Shown: positions 1-8,137 of the stretch, in pieces
Position numbering within the stretch: the first letter of the stretch is position 1
Layout of the letters: each line of letters opens with the position of its first letter
Assembly: GCA_030653365.1 (NCBI GenBank)
Contig: JAURZL010000010.1
Coordinates: forward strand, 186,001-250,000
Source of the DNA: Anaerolineaceae bacterium
GTDB taxonomy: Bacteria; Chloroflexota; Anaerolineae; Anaerolineales; Anaerolineaceae
Length of the DNA stretch: 64,000 nucleotides
Reading direction: 5' to 3'
Made by a program: the position numbers and the translations under genes
Notes under the pieces: model-generated
What the model was told of the DNA's origin: nothing
Databases searched by the model: none
The model's input: the letters and a program-made list of their open reading frames with translations, nothing else

Positions 1-1004
1 AAAGGAACAGTCATGCCATACGGATTATAGGCACCCGTATTGTGATAGAACACATCTTTGACACCCAAAATGGTGCCATCTTTTTTCAAGGCCATCTCAG
101 CATAATGCAACTGATCTCGTTCTGATGTAGTACCCAGAAAATTTTCCCGGCGATCTTCAATCCATTTAACCGGTCGTTTAAGTCGTAATGCAATCCAGGG
201 GATAACGACATCATCTATTTGTGATGACATGATTTTGGGACCAAAACCACCACCGATGGCAGGGTTGATCAAGCGTACCTGATTTTCCAGAAGTCCAAGA
301 TATTTTGCGATACTGTTACGCATTGGGATGGGACCTTGGGTAGTAGCCCAAACGGTCAACAGACTCAAATTTGCATCCCAATTGACAACAATTCCTCGGT
401 TTTCCAACGCTGCACCGGCAACACGGTTCACCAGCAAGCGTTTCTTCACAACCACATCTGCTTCAGCAACTGCTTTTTCCCAGCTCCCAACTTCCTGGAT
501 AACATCTGCAGCCAGGTTTGATTCCAGATCTTCATGAATCAAGGGAGCATCAGGAGCAATTGTTTTTTCCAGATCGCCGACATACGGGAGAATTTCAACA
601 TCAAGTTCAATTAAATCGAGGGCATCCTCAGCGATATAGCGATCTTCCGCTACCACCACTGCAACCGGTTCCCCAGAGTACCGAATTTTGTGTTTTGCAA
701 TACATTCCAATGGACGTGCATGAAAGATTGCCCCTTTAATCACGGAGGGAGGTGGTACTTGCAGGGGACCTGGTTTCCAATAATCACCTAGGTCTTCTGC
801 GGTATATACAGCCACCACACCGGGTAATGCTTTTGCTTTTTCAACATCTATTTTGTTTATTTTTGCATGTGCGAAATCGCTGCGTTTTATGGCAACGTGT
901 AACATACCAGGCAAATTAATATCATCAATAAAGGTTGAATTTCCGGTTAATAAACGCGGATCTTCATTCCTTTTTATAGATTTTCCAACATATTTTTCAG
1001 CCAC
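1..1004 (-). CDS. Molybdenum hydroxylase large subunit (CoxL/XdhA-type), partial
   Basis: N-terminal 334 residues of the molybdopterin-cytosine-dinucleotide-binding subunit of a xanthine dehydrogenase / CO dehydrogenase family enzyme; the C-terminal part lies beyond the left edge. The GTG start at 1002-1004 follows a GAGAGGTG ribosome site and gives MAEKYVGKSIKRNEDPRLL, the usual opening of this subunit (first domain with GEPVAVVVAED), followed by the Mo-binding domain start with the INPAIGGGFGPK motif around residue 280. It is the last of three genes ordered FAD subunit, 2Fe-2S subunit, Mo subunit, the standard CoxM-S-L order, 19 bp after the Fe-S gene. The substrate cannot be told because the active-site loop region (VAYxxxxR in CO dehydrogenase) is not in the window. 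The neighbours suggest an N-heterocycle rather than CO. Confidence 0.9.
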   Translation of the reverse strand, partial: MAEKYVGKSIKRNEDPRLLTGNSTFIDDINLPGMLHVAIKRSDFAHAKINKIDVEKAKALPGVVAVYTAEDLGDYWKPGPLQVPPPSVIKGAIFHARPLECIAKHKIRYSGEPVAVVVAEDRYIAEDALDLIELDVEILPYVGDLEKTIAPDAPLIHEDLESNLAADVIQEVGSWEKAVAEADVVVKKRLLVNRVAGAALENRGIVVNWDANLSLLTVWATTQGPIPMRNSIAKYLGLLENQVRLINPAIGGGFGPKIMSSQIDDVVIPWIALRLKRPVKWIEDRRENFLGTTSERDQLHYAEMALKKDGTILGVKDVFYHNTGAYNPYGMTVP

Positions 1005-1023
1005 GTTTCACCTCTCTACTCTA

Positions 1024-1503
1024 TTAGTGCGCAGCCATCTTCTTAGCTGCTAATTGGACAGCTTCGACGATGTTTTCATAACCTGTACAGCGACAGAAAT
1101 TGCCGTCAATTGCTTCACGTGCTTGCTCTCTGGTCGGGTTTGGATTTCCTTCCAGGTATTCCACAGCTGTCATTAAGAAGCCAGGAGTACAAAAACCACA
1201 CTGCAAAGCATGTACTTCGGAAAACGCTTCCTGAATAGGGTGCATTTTTTCCATTGTTCCGAGCGATTCAACTGTTTTAATGTCTGAACCGTCCACCATG
1301 ACTGCAAACAATGTACAAGAACGTGCCGAATGTCCGTCAATCAATACGGTACAGGCACCACATAGACCATGTTCACAGCCTACATGTGTACCCTTTAATC
1401 CAAGATCATGTCGGATAAAATCACTTAATAACAATCGGGATTCAACCTCACGTTCATATAACGTGCCATTGACTGTGATTGCAACTTTTACTTTTTGAGT
1501 CAT
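1024..1503 (-). CDS. 2Fe-2S subunit of molybdenum hydroxylase (CoxS/XdhC-type)
   Basis: A 159-residue iron-sulfur subunit that passes electrons from the molybdenum centre to FAD. The N-terminal plant-ferredoxin-like domain carries the first cluster ligands in GCEHGLCGACTVLIDG (Cys 43, 48, 51, with Cys63 in ARSC); the C-terminal helical domain has the second cluster ligands in QCGFCTPGF and NFCRCTGYEN. Length is normal for the family. The ATG follows a GGAGGTAACG ribosome site, 9 bp after the FAD-subunit gene, so the two are co-transcribed. All eight cluster cysteines are present, so the protein should be functional. Confidence 0.95.
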   Translation of the reverse strand: MTQKVKVAITVNGTLYEREVESRLLLSDFIRHDLGLKGTHVGCEHGLCGACTVLIDGHSARSCTLFAVMVDGSDIKTVESLGTMEKMHPIQEAFSEVHALQCGFCTPGFLMTAVEYLEGNPNPTREQAREAIDGNFCRCTGYENIVEAVQLAAKKMAAH

Positions 1504-1512
1504 CGTTACCTC

Positions 1513-2388
1513 CTACTTCCTTGCTTGTTGAACAGCTTCGGTTAGAGCTCGGCGAACCAAAACATGAACGAGATTGCGGCGATATTCTTCTGTTCCATGA
1601 ATATCTGTTCCAGGATCACATTCATTTTTTGCCACATAAGCGGCTACTTCTTCTATAGCTTCTTCTGTGGGTACCTGCCCAGCTAATATCTGATTGGGTT
1701 TATTGGCAAGAAGTGCTGACTCGCCGACACTGAACAATGCGACACGTGCTTCTTTTACTTTATCTGACCCATCCAATGTTACCGTACTGATCACAGCTGC
1801 CTGAGCATAGCCACCTTTTTGTCTCGATACCTGCTGATAGCTGGCACCAGTGTTGGCTGGCATCGGGGGAAACACGACTTCAGCCAACAATTCTTCGGGT
1901 TCCAAAACCGTCATGAAAGGTCCAATAAAGAAATCGGTAGCTTTCACCCAACGTTCTCCAGATTTGGATAATATTTTTAAGTTGGCATCCAGAAGCAATG
2001 CTGCTGCTGGCAATTGTGCTGCTGGATCAGCATGTGCAATAGCACCACCAAAAGTTCCACGGTTGCGAATTTGCCGGTGGGCAATATGTTTAATTGTTTT
2101 AACCAATATTGGGTAACGATCATTTACAAATTGATCTGTTTCCACAACACTAACACGTGTCATGGTGCCAATTGCCAGACCGCCATCTGCGGTAGGTTTG
2201 ATATACGATAATTCTTTGACCTTGTTCAGGTCTACCAGAGCTGTTGGGCGTGCCATGCGAAAATTCATCGCAGGAATTAAGCTTTGCCCACCAGCCAGCA
2301 CCTTGCCAGAGTATCCAAGTTCTGTTAATTTCTCCAGAGCTTCTTCAACAGTGGTAGGAGCATAATAATCGAATGGAGCTGGCTTCAT
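1513..2388 (-). CDS. FAD-binding subunit of molybdenum hydroxylase (CoxM/XdhB-type)
   Basis: A 291-residue flavoprotein subunit of a xanthine dehydrogenase / CO dehydrogenase family enzyme. It opens with the family signature for a medium subunit (FDYYAPTTVEEAL), has the first FAD-binding motif AGGQSLIPAMNFR at about residues 32-44 and the second, TFGGAIAHADPAAQLPA, at about 112-128, then the CO_deh_flav_C domain. First gene of the three-gene enzyme operon; a GGAGGT site 9 bp before the ATG decides the start. A 437-bp gap separates it from the upstream cyclase gene, which ends in a hairpin, so this enzyme operon may have its own promoter. Confidence 0.95.
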   Translation of the reverse strand: MKPAPFDYYAPTTVEEALEKLTELGYSGKVLAGGQSLIPAMNFRMARPTALVDLNKVKELSYIKPTADGGLAIGTMTRVSVVETDQFVNDRYPILVKTIKHIAHRQIRNRGTFGGAIAHADPAAQLPAAALLLDANLKILSKSGERWVKATDFFIGPFMTVLEPEELLAEVVFPPMPANTGASYQQVSRQKGGYAQAAVISTVTLDGSDKVKEARVALFSVGESALLANKPNQILAGQVPTEEAIEEVAAYVAKNECDPGTDIHGTEEYRRNLVHVLVRRALTEAVQQARK

Positions 2389-2825
2389 GTAGACTATACC
2401 TCCTGAAAAAATGAGTGAAAAATATCACACTTAAAAGTTGAAAAAAAATGATAACAAGAATCCATGCTGGTAAAGGAACTCTTCACTTTTTCTCCCACTT
2501 GATGCAACCAAACAGATAACGATAAACTGAAAATAGGCTTTGCTTTATCTGTCAGGTATGTTTTTTTATTTGATTTGAAATAATTTGGGAGATGTGAAAT
2601 GTTCTGCATTCGTTCTACAATGATTCTTAGGTGAAATCTTTGCTCAATTGATTGATAGAAATCCTTTTTCAATAAGTCTTAAAAAAGACTTTAATGAAAA
2701 ATCTTGATTGGATCTGTGCAAAATTCTTATATGTTCTACTTAACTGAGCAACCTGCCACCACTTTACTATTATGACTGCTGCCCCTTAAAAAATCAAGTC
2801 CTTAAGGGGCAGCAATTTTACGACA
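2389..2825. other. Intergenic region without a convincing gene
   Basis: AT-rich spacer between the cyclase and FAD-subunit genes. It contains the cyclase-end hairpin (2778-2813) and a short hairpin with 7-bp arms (2674-2691). A 92-codon minus-strand reading frame fills part of it (2394-2672), but it starts with TTG without a ribosome site and resembles nothing known. No good promoter was found by eye. Confidence 0.5.
2778..2813 (-). terminator. Hairpin after the cyclase gene
   Basis: A perfect 12-bp inverted repeat (GCTGCCCCTTAA / TTAAGGGGCAGC) with a 12-nt loop, 13 nt after the cyclase stop codon. There is no U-run after the stem on the minus strand, so it may be a 3'-stabilising or partial terminator hairpin rather than a strong intrinsic terminator. 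Confidence 0.6.
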
Positions 2826-4496
2826 CTATCCTTCTTTGAAGGCTACAAACCGTCCCCACATGGATTCGATTTCCATACCTTTTTGCACAAAGCAACCGAT
2901 ATAGTAGCGACCACTGGGAAGATTTGCCAGCTCCAAACCAAGGTTTTCGGCATGAACAATTCGTTTCGGGAAGAGATTGAGGTGCATATCCTGATAGTAT
3001 TGATCCAGAGGATACATTTCATCCCAGTCTTTACCAAAATCTTTCTTCAATTTCTCATTGGCTTCTTCAAATGTCTTCGGATGCCAGATACGTTGAATGG
3101 TGTTCATGGGGTGATCTGCTGCAACACAATCCACACCGATCCACTTGATCTTTTTCTCAATTGCCCAAGCAGCAAAATCGGGAGATGGTCCTGGATGTTT
3201 GATCATATAGCGGAATTCATCTGAATCCTCGCTCTTCCAACCAAATTTGTACCAACCAGTTTTGATAACCAGAATGTCGCCTTCCTTCAAATCTACTACA
3301 GATTCGATCATCTCAGGAGTATAAACACTGGAATTGCTGACAAGATGCGAAATATCTGCGACCACACCTGGGCCAACCCATTCATTCAGAGGAACCTGAC
3401 CGATGGTTCGTCCATTGGGGAAGAAGTGAATTTCGCCATCCATGTGTGTTGCCAGATGGATCGAAGCATTACAGATCGAGCCATTTCGGGCCATACCGAA
3501 GTGAGCACCACCAACACGTTTGAAATATTTTACTGACAGGGGTTCATAGTTTGCCCACTGAGGAGAACGTACACTGAATGGAACAGTCATGTCTACCATT
3601 TCAGCTTTGTCGAGTTCAGCATAGAACTCTTCTTCATTCATCCATTCTGGTGCCTGGTAAGCAGCAACACGTGCCCATGCGGTTTCCACTTCCATGTAAG
3701 GAATTGGTTGGCAGGTGATCCATGCTCGTTGGTTCTTTAATTCATTGACCTGACCAACTATTGATTCCACGAACAATACGTGATTCTTGGGCATGGTTAC
3801 ATGCGTCATCTCATAGTACCATCCCACCGGGAACATTTCATCCCATGTTTTTCCGTATTTGGCTTTCAATTTTGCTTCAGCTTTTTTGAATTCATTCTCG
3901 TGCAGACGGCGAATTGGGGTGTTCATGGGGTGTTCAATACTGCCACAGTCAACTCCAACCCATTTTAATTTCTTGTCCATCATCCATTGGAAGAATTCGG
4001 GGGATGGACCTGGATGACGAACCAGGAAACCAAATTCCTTCGATTCAACACCACCCTGAGCTTTTTCATTGTAAACAGCAGGTCTGTCCCAGGAATATCG
4101 ATTATAGCCAGTGTTGATGATCAGGATATCGCCTTCTTTGACATCAACAACATTTTCAATCATTTCAGGAGTGTAAAGACCATAATCTTCCACCATACCA
4201 GAAATGTCTGCGACCACACCAACACCACTCAGATCTTTCAATGGGATATCAGAAATCGCACGGCCACCTGAATGGTAAGCTGTCTCACCAACCAGATGGG
4301 TACCAACTGTATTACTCCAGTTTAAGATCTGTCCATTAGCACCTGCTCCACCACCATACGCACCGGTAACACGCTTGAAGAAATGTACCTCTAAAGCTTT
4401 GTCTCCGGGAAATGGGGGTGTGAAAATGCTGCAGTCCTGGGTCAGATCATACAATTTGGCTTCCGCCATCATCTTAATAAAATTTTCACGATCCAT
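2826..4496 (-). CDS. Tandem two-domain cyclase-family hydrolase
   Basis: A 556-residue protein made of two copies of the cyclase / kynurenine-formamidase-like fold (PF04199), about residues 10-270 and 290-556. This family uses a metal to hydrolyse cyclic or linear amides (kynurenine formamidase, isatin hydrolase); most members have a single domain of about 250 residues. Copy 2 keeps the metal motif as HLATHMDGEIH and the distal catalytic HAENL, close to the canonical HxGTHxDxPxH and ENL. Copy 1 reads TVGTHLVGETAYH, losing the first His and the Asp, so it is probably structural. The ATG follows GGAGGGAACAA. It lies in a run with fdrA and DUF1116 genes and upstream of a molybdenum hydroxylase, which suggests ring opening of a heterocycle. 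Substrate unknown. Confidence 0.85.
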   Translation of the reverse strand: MDRENFIKMMAEAKLYDLTQDCSIFTPPFPGDKALEVHFFKRVTGAYGGGAGANGQILNWSNTVGTHLVGETAYHSGGRAISDIPLKDLSGVGVVADISGMVEDYGLYTPEMIENVVDVKEGDILIINTGYNRYSWDRPAVYNEKAQGGVESKEFGFLVRHPGPSPEFFQWMMDKKLKWVGVDCGSIEHPMNTPIRRLHENEFKKAEAKLKAKYGKTWDEMFPVGWYYEMTHVTMPKNHVLFVESIVGQVNELKNQRAWITCQPIPYMEVETAWARVAAYQAPEWMNEEEFYAELDKAEMVDMTVPFSVRSPQWANYEPLSVKYFKRVGGAHFGMARNGSICNASIHLATHMDGEIHFFPNGRTIGQVPLNEWVGPGVVADISHLVSNSSVYTPEMIESVVDLKEGDILVIKTGWYKFGWKSEDSDEFRYMIKHPGPSPDFAAWAIEKKIKWIGVDCVAADHPMNTIQRIWHPKTFEEANEKLKKDFGKDWDEMYPLDQYYQDMHLNLFPKRIVHAENLGLELANLPSGRYYIGCFVQKGMEIESMWGRFVAFKEG

Positions 4497-4603
4497 TTGT
4501 TCCCTCCAATAAGGTTATAAATAAAATTTTGTAAAAGTAAAAAGTTTGCTATAGGTAATCTTCCGTAAAACTCTTAGAGGATTACCTATCAACTCACATT
4601 TGT

Positions 4604-5851
4604 TTATATTCCGTATTTTTCTGCGAATGCTACCAGAGCATCTTCAAAACATTTCATAGGTGCACTGACGACACCTGCACCAACCTGACCCACACCTGGG
4701 TCTTTGTGGGCAACACCGGTGTTTACGCGTGGTGACATGTTGGTTTCAATGACCTTACGAATATCCACACCGGTTGGGGTACCGCGGAAATCCAGGAAGG
4801 GAATATTGAAGTGTTTGTGTTCGCCAAATGTGATCTCATACATATCCAGGGTGGTATTGATCGCGTCACGTGGTGTACCACCAATGAAAGTGACCAGCGC
4901 GGGGGCAGTTGCCATGGCAAAACCTCCAATTCCAGCTGTTTCGGTAATAACACTATCGCCAATATCAGGGCAGGCATCATCCTCGCTAAAACCGGGGAAG
5001 TACAATGCTTTTACTTTTGGTGCAGGGGCGGTGAACCATTGATCACCCAAACCACTGACACGGATACCCCAATCGGTACCATTACGTGCCATCACAGTTA
5101 CAATGGTTGATCCTTCCACATTATGTCCAGCCTGTGTCATTGTCTTGCAGCCAGCCATCACCGGGTTCAGGATTGACAGGGCATTTTCGCCCAGGAATTT
5201 GACCACTTCTGATGCCTGTGCTAAATCCGTGGCAGTTTTGATGATATAAGGTGCTAAAAAGTTGGTGTAAAGCAGGGAAGCTGCATCCAGACGATTGTGA
5301 CCATCATCACCCATGTGTAATGCTTTTGCCAGTAATGTGCGGATATCTAAACCACCCATTTCCTTCAATGCACGATCAACCGCTGGCCCTAACACTTCAT
5401 TGAGCCATTTCATGCGATTGATGACTTCTTCACTATAAGCACCCATGCGCAATACTTTTCCGCGGCCTTCGTTCAACCCGGAGAAAGCCTTATATCCGGT
5501 GGTTGTATCTTCTACGATATAAACCATCATGGATGGTGACATCACTCCAGCCATTGGACCGGTTGAGTCATAGTGATGGCAGGGGGCAAACTCAATTTGT
5601 CCACTTTTCAAGATGGTTTCTGCTTCTTCCACTGAATTAGCTTTACCTTCCAGGAACATGGCACCAATCATGGCACCGCGAACGGGACCTGACATACGTT
5701 CCCAGGTTACAGGTGGACCAGCGTGTAAGAATAAATTGTCATGCATACCAGGGATCACATCCTTGGCTTTGGCAACACCCATCAAAACGGGGCGCGCTTC
5801 CATAAAGGCGTCAATTGCTTTTTGATTTGCCTGATCGATATTAATTGTCAT
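4604..5851 (-). CDS. DUF1116 protein, YlbE/AllG-like (oxamate carbamoyltransferase subunit homologue)
   Basis: A 415-residue protein of the DUF1116 family, matching the length of E. coli YlbE (AllG), which with AllF (FdrA) and AllH was reported to make up oxamate transcarbamylase in allantoin use. Recognisable family stretches are PGMHDNLFLHAGPPVTWERM near residue 35 and HHYDSTGPMAGVMSPSMMV near residue 97. It lies 53 bp after the fdrA homologue, the same gene order as in E. coli, with a strong AAGGAG site before the ATG. The third subunit gene (DUF2877, allH) and a carbamate kinase are not in the window; the next gene is instead the tandem cyclase. Family assignment is firm from the context and sequence; the reaction here is inferred. 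Confidence 0.85.
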   Translation of the reverse strand: MTINIDQANQKAIDAFMEARPVLMGVAKAKDVIPGMHDNLFLHAGPPVTWERMSGPVRGAMIGAMFLEGKANSVEEAETILKSGQIEFAPCHHYDSTGPMAGVMSPSMMVYIVEDTTTGYKAFSGLNEGRGKVLRMGAYSEEVINRMKWLNEVLGPAVDRALKEMGGLDIRTLLAKALHMGDDGHNRLDAASLLYTNFLAPYIIKTATDLAQASEVVKFLGENALSILNPVMAGCKTMTQAGHNVEGSTIVTVMARNGTDWGIRVSGLGDQWFTAPAPKVKALYFPGFSEDDACPDIGDSVITETAGIGGFAMATAPALVTFIGGTPRDAINTTLDMYEITFGEHKHFNIPFLDFRGTPTGVDIRKVIETNMSPRVNTGVAHKDPGVGQVGAGVVSAPMKCFEDALVAFAEKYGI

Positions 5852-5904
5852 TTCTTAACTCCTTTTGAAAATATCATTCAACTTCCAATAAAACAGCCGG
5901 AACC

Positions 5905-7632
5905 TTAATTAAATTTCTTCATGCGTTCCAATATTGCTGCTAACTTTTCATTGCCACCCGCTGGGGGTTTCCATTCTACATGGACTACCGGCACTTCCTG
6001 TCTGACCAGGTCTTCAGCAAATGATTCAAGACCTACATTAATTGCTTGTAATTCTTTATCCAAAGTTGCCAGATCAATAGGGGTGAAAACCATCTCATCT
6101 TCTGCTTTTTCATTCAATGCCCGTAAAATACTACCGGTATAGCGAATGACTTCTTCGTTACTTGAAGAAACCCAGGCACCAGCATCACGCATTTGTGCGA
6201 TCTGATGGTCAAGATTTTGTGGATCCTCATCGGTACCAGTAGCAACTACCACTACTTCCAGATATCGCCCGGCTTTTTCGGCTTCTGCTTTGGCTTTTGC
6301 AACAGCCGGTCCTAATTCACTGGCAGGATCGGGGTGTGAACCAAAACCGATCACAACATCCAGCATGATGACTGCAACTTCAGGATCCTTTGCTTCTTCC
6401 AGCAAACGACGAATGCGCATTTCATTATCCATCATGGGATGCAAGCGGCCAACGGTGAATTCATCTTCTCCCAAGTCAACAATGGAATGTTCTTCGCTGG
6501 TGAGGGAATCTTTCAATTTATTCTCTTTATTGATGGGGGCATTTGCCCAAACCCGACCCACATAATCTTCCAGAAGGAATTGAGCTTCGTACGCCAGAGT
6601 TCCACCTGAGAAGAGTCCACGGAAATATTTCTGCCCAGCTGCAAATTTTGCTACTGGCAATTCCGGACCACCCGTTAAATCAGGCATTTTATTGGCCAAC
6701 TCGACCGCCAATGCAGCTGCGTCATCCATCCCGGTGGCAAACCACATATTACCATCACGTCGCATCGTTGGTTTACGAGCGATGAAATTGATCACGACGG
6801 GTTTGTTAATTTTTCGTGCCTTACGAATGACTCTTTCAGCCATTTTTGGAGCAGGAGGTTTGGAAACCAGAGTGATTACACGGGTACCCGGGTCACGAGC
6901 CAATACATCCATTGCCATCAAAAATGTAGCAGCACCAATTGCATCCTTTAAGTCACGACCGCCTGTACCAATACCATGAGTGATGCCACTGCCAAGTTGA
7001 TGAATACGGGTCGTCACTTGCTGTAAACCTGTACCCGCAGCTGCTACGACACCGATAGGACCTTTGCGAATCTTATTGGCAAAACCAAGACCATTGCCGC
7101 TGATCATGGCAGTACCACAATCAGGTCCCATAACCAGGAGTCCTTTTTCAGCAGCTATGGCTTTTAAAGAAACTTCATCTTCTACAGATACATTGTCACT
7201 GAAGAGAAATACATGTCTTCCAAGTTCCAGTGCCTGACGGGCAACATTGGCTGCAAAACGTCCAGCTACTGAAATCAACACCCAGCTGGCATCCGGGAGC
7301 ATTTCCGCTGCACTTGCCAGAGTTTTGGGGCGATATTCCTGATCTACATTTGACTTTTTACGGGTCAACAATTCATCCACCTGAGCGATAGCACTTAATG
7401 CAGTCTCTTCATCTCCAGCTCGCACGACAATAACCAGATCATCTGATTTTGAAGCCAGAACTTCAGGTGTAACCAATTCAATATGTGCAAGAATTTCTTT
7501 GTTTTCTTCGGTTCCCATCACAACACCGGCATCATCAACGCCATCTAATTGGGACAGTGAACGTTGCAGTTGCATCAGAACCGCAGAATCAAAGTATGAT
7601 CCGGATCTAACTTCTGCTCTTATAACAGCCAT
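5905..7632 (-). CDS. fdrA: FdrA/AllF family protein
   Basis: A 575-residue homologue of FdrA (AllF), a protein built like the alpha subunit of succinyl-CoA synthetase. A CoA-binding-like Rossmann region lies around residues 190-260 (PIGVVAAAGTGLQQVT, GIGTGGRDLKDAIG), followed by a ligase-like region, and a C-terminal CoA-ligase-like half with LFSGGTLAYEAQ, GRLHPMMDNEMRIR and ASELGPAVAKAKAEAEKAG. E. coli FdrA is about 555 residues. In E. coli it is a subunit of oxamate transcarbamylase. Here it is the first gene of the fdrA-allG-cyclase run, with an AGGAGG site at normal spacing before the ATG and a long leader with a consensus promoter (7912-7940). Confidence 0.9.
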   Translation of the reverse strand: MAVIRAEVRSGSYFDSAVLMQLQRSLSQLDGVDDAGVVMGTEENKEILAHIELVTPEVLASKSDDLVIVVRAGDEETALSAIAQVDELLTRKKSNVDQEYRPKTLASAAEMLPDASWVLISVAGRFAANVARQALELGRHVFLFSDNVSVEDEVSLKAIAAEKGLLVMGPDCGTAMISGNGLGFANKIRKGPIGVVAAAGTGLQQVTTRIHQLGSGITHGIGTGGRDLKDAIGAATFLMAMDVLARDPGTRVITLVSKPPAPKMAERVIRKARKINKPVVINFIARKPTMRRDGNMWFATGMDDAAALAVELANKMPDLTGGPELPVAKFAAGQKYFRGLFSGGTLAYEAQFLLEDYVGRVWANAPINKENKLKDSLTSEEHSIVDLGEDEFTVGRLHPMMDNEMRIRRLLEEAKDPEVAVIMLDVVIGFGSHPDPASELGPAVAKAKAEAEKAGRYLEVVVVATGTDEDPQNLDHQIAQMRDAGAWVSSSNEEVIRYTGSILRALNEKAEDEMVFTPIDLATLDKELQAINVGLESFAEDLVRQEVPVVHVEWKPPAGGNEKLAAILERMKKFN

Positions 7633-7911
7633 ATTTTTACCTCCTAATGATATTCAGACAAAACCAGGCGAGTAGCTGAATCCGCCATTCGCCTTTTGGT
7701 ATGTTTCATTTCTGCTCGACAATAAATTTTTTGATCAGATCCAATAAAAGTTGTCATCATACAACTTACTCTGATGGAGTGCTTCACAACGGAAGAAGGA
7801 AAACTACCTTTAAAGGTTGGAAAACACCCCTGGGACAATAAAAATCAATCAAATGATTGGTTTTGGGATAAAATGTTTCGAACAATCATCTTGTAAGACA
7901 ATCGTCCTAAT
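7633..7911 (-). other. Long 5' leader of the fdrA operon
   Basis: From the predicted start site near 7905 to the fdrA ATG there are about 270 nt without a supported gene. The leader holds several small palindromes: AATCAAATGATT (7849-7860), ACCTTTAAAGGT (7806-7817) and AAGTTGT-N6-ACAACTT (7748-7767). I do not recognise a known riboswitch. A 64-codon minus-strand frame at 7644-7838 lacks a ribosome site and is not called. Confidence 0.5.
7748..7767. promoter_or_regulatory. Candidate operator, AAGTTGT-N6-ACAACTT
   Basis: Inverted repeat with 7-bp arms and a 6-nt spacer in the fdrA leader, about 135 nt downstream of the predicted start site. The TTGT...ACAA core resembles sites used by GntR/FadR-subfamily regulators, but no such regulator is in the window, so the link is only an inference. 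Confidence 0.35.
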
Positions 7912-7940
7912 AGTATAGCATTTCCTGGATTTCGAGTCAA
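7912..7940 (-). promoter_or_regulatory. Promoter of the fdrA operon
   Basis: On the minus strand: -35 TTGACT (7935-7940), exactly 17 nt, -10 TATACT (7912-7917). One of two near-identical promoters in this cluster (the other is at 9035-9063). Predicted start near 7905. Confidence 0.75.
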
Positions 7941-8024
7941 TTTGAGAAAAATTTCTCAAATCAAAAATCGTATCGTGGCCATACTATCAACTAAACCTAC
8001 TTGTAAATGTTCTACCGTTATTTT

Positions 8025-8038
8025 TCAGCTAACCGGGA
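8025..8038 (+). repeat. Left copy of a 14-bp inverted repeat
   Basis: TCAGCTAACCGGGA on the plus strand; the exact reverse complement is at 8922-8935, so the two copies flank the GNAT-like gene at 8138-8860. The left copy lies beyond the gene's terminator, the right copy in its 5' leader. Confidence 0.6.
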
Positions 8039-8091
8039 TTATTTTCTTTTTTTCTTAAATTAATTTGTTTACCAATAAACGTACTACCATG

Positions 8092-8123
8092 AAAAAAAGG
8101 AAGGATCTGGTCTGATCCTTCCT
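8092..8123 (-). terminator. Rho-independent terminator of the GNAT-like gene
   Basis: On the minus strand, a 10-bp stem AGGAAGGATC / GATCCTTCCT with a 6-nt loop, followed by a run of seven T; 14 nt after the stop codon. A textbook intrinsic terminator, which makes the GNAT-like gene a separate transcript from fdrA. Confidence 0.9.
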
Positions 8124-8137
8124 GCTTATTAAATGAA

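Noticed and set aside
2394..2672. 92-codon minus-strand frame before the FAD-subunit gene
   Set aside because: Starts with TTG without a ribosome site, AT-rich, no family, and overlaps the ribosome site of the next gene.
7644..7838. 64-codon minus-strand frame in the fdrA leader
   Set aside because: No ribosome site, no recognisable protein; contains the operator-like palindromes, so it looks like leader RNA.
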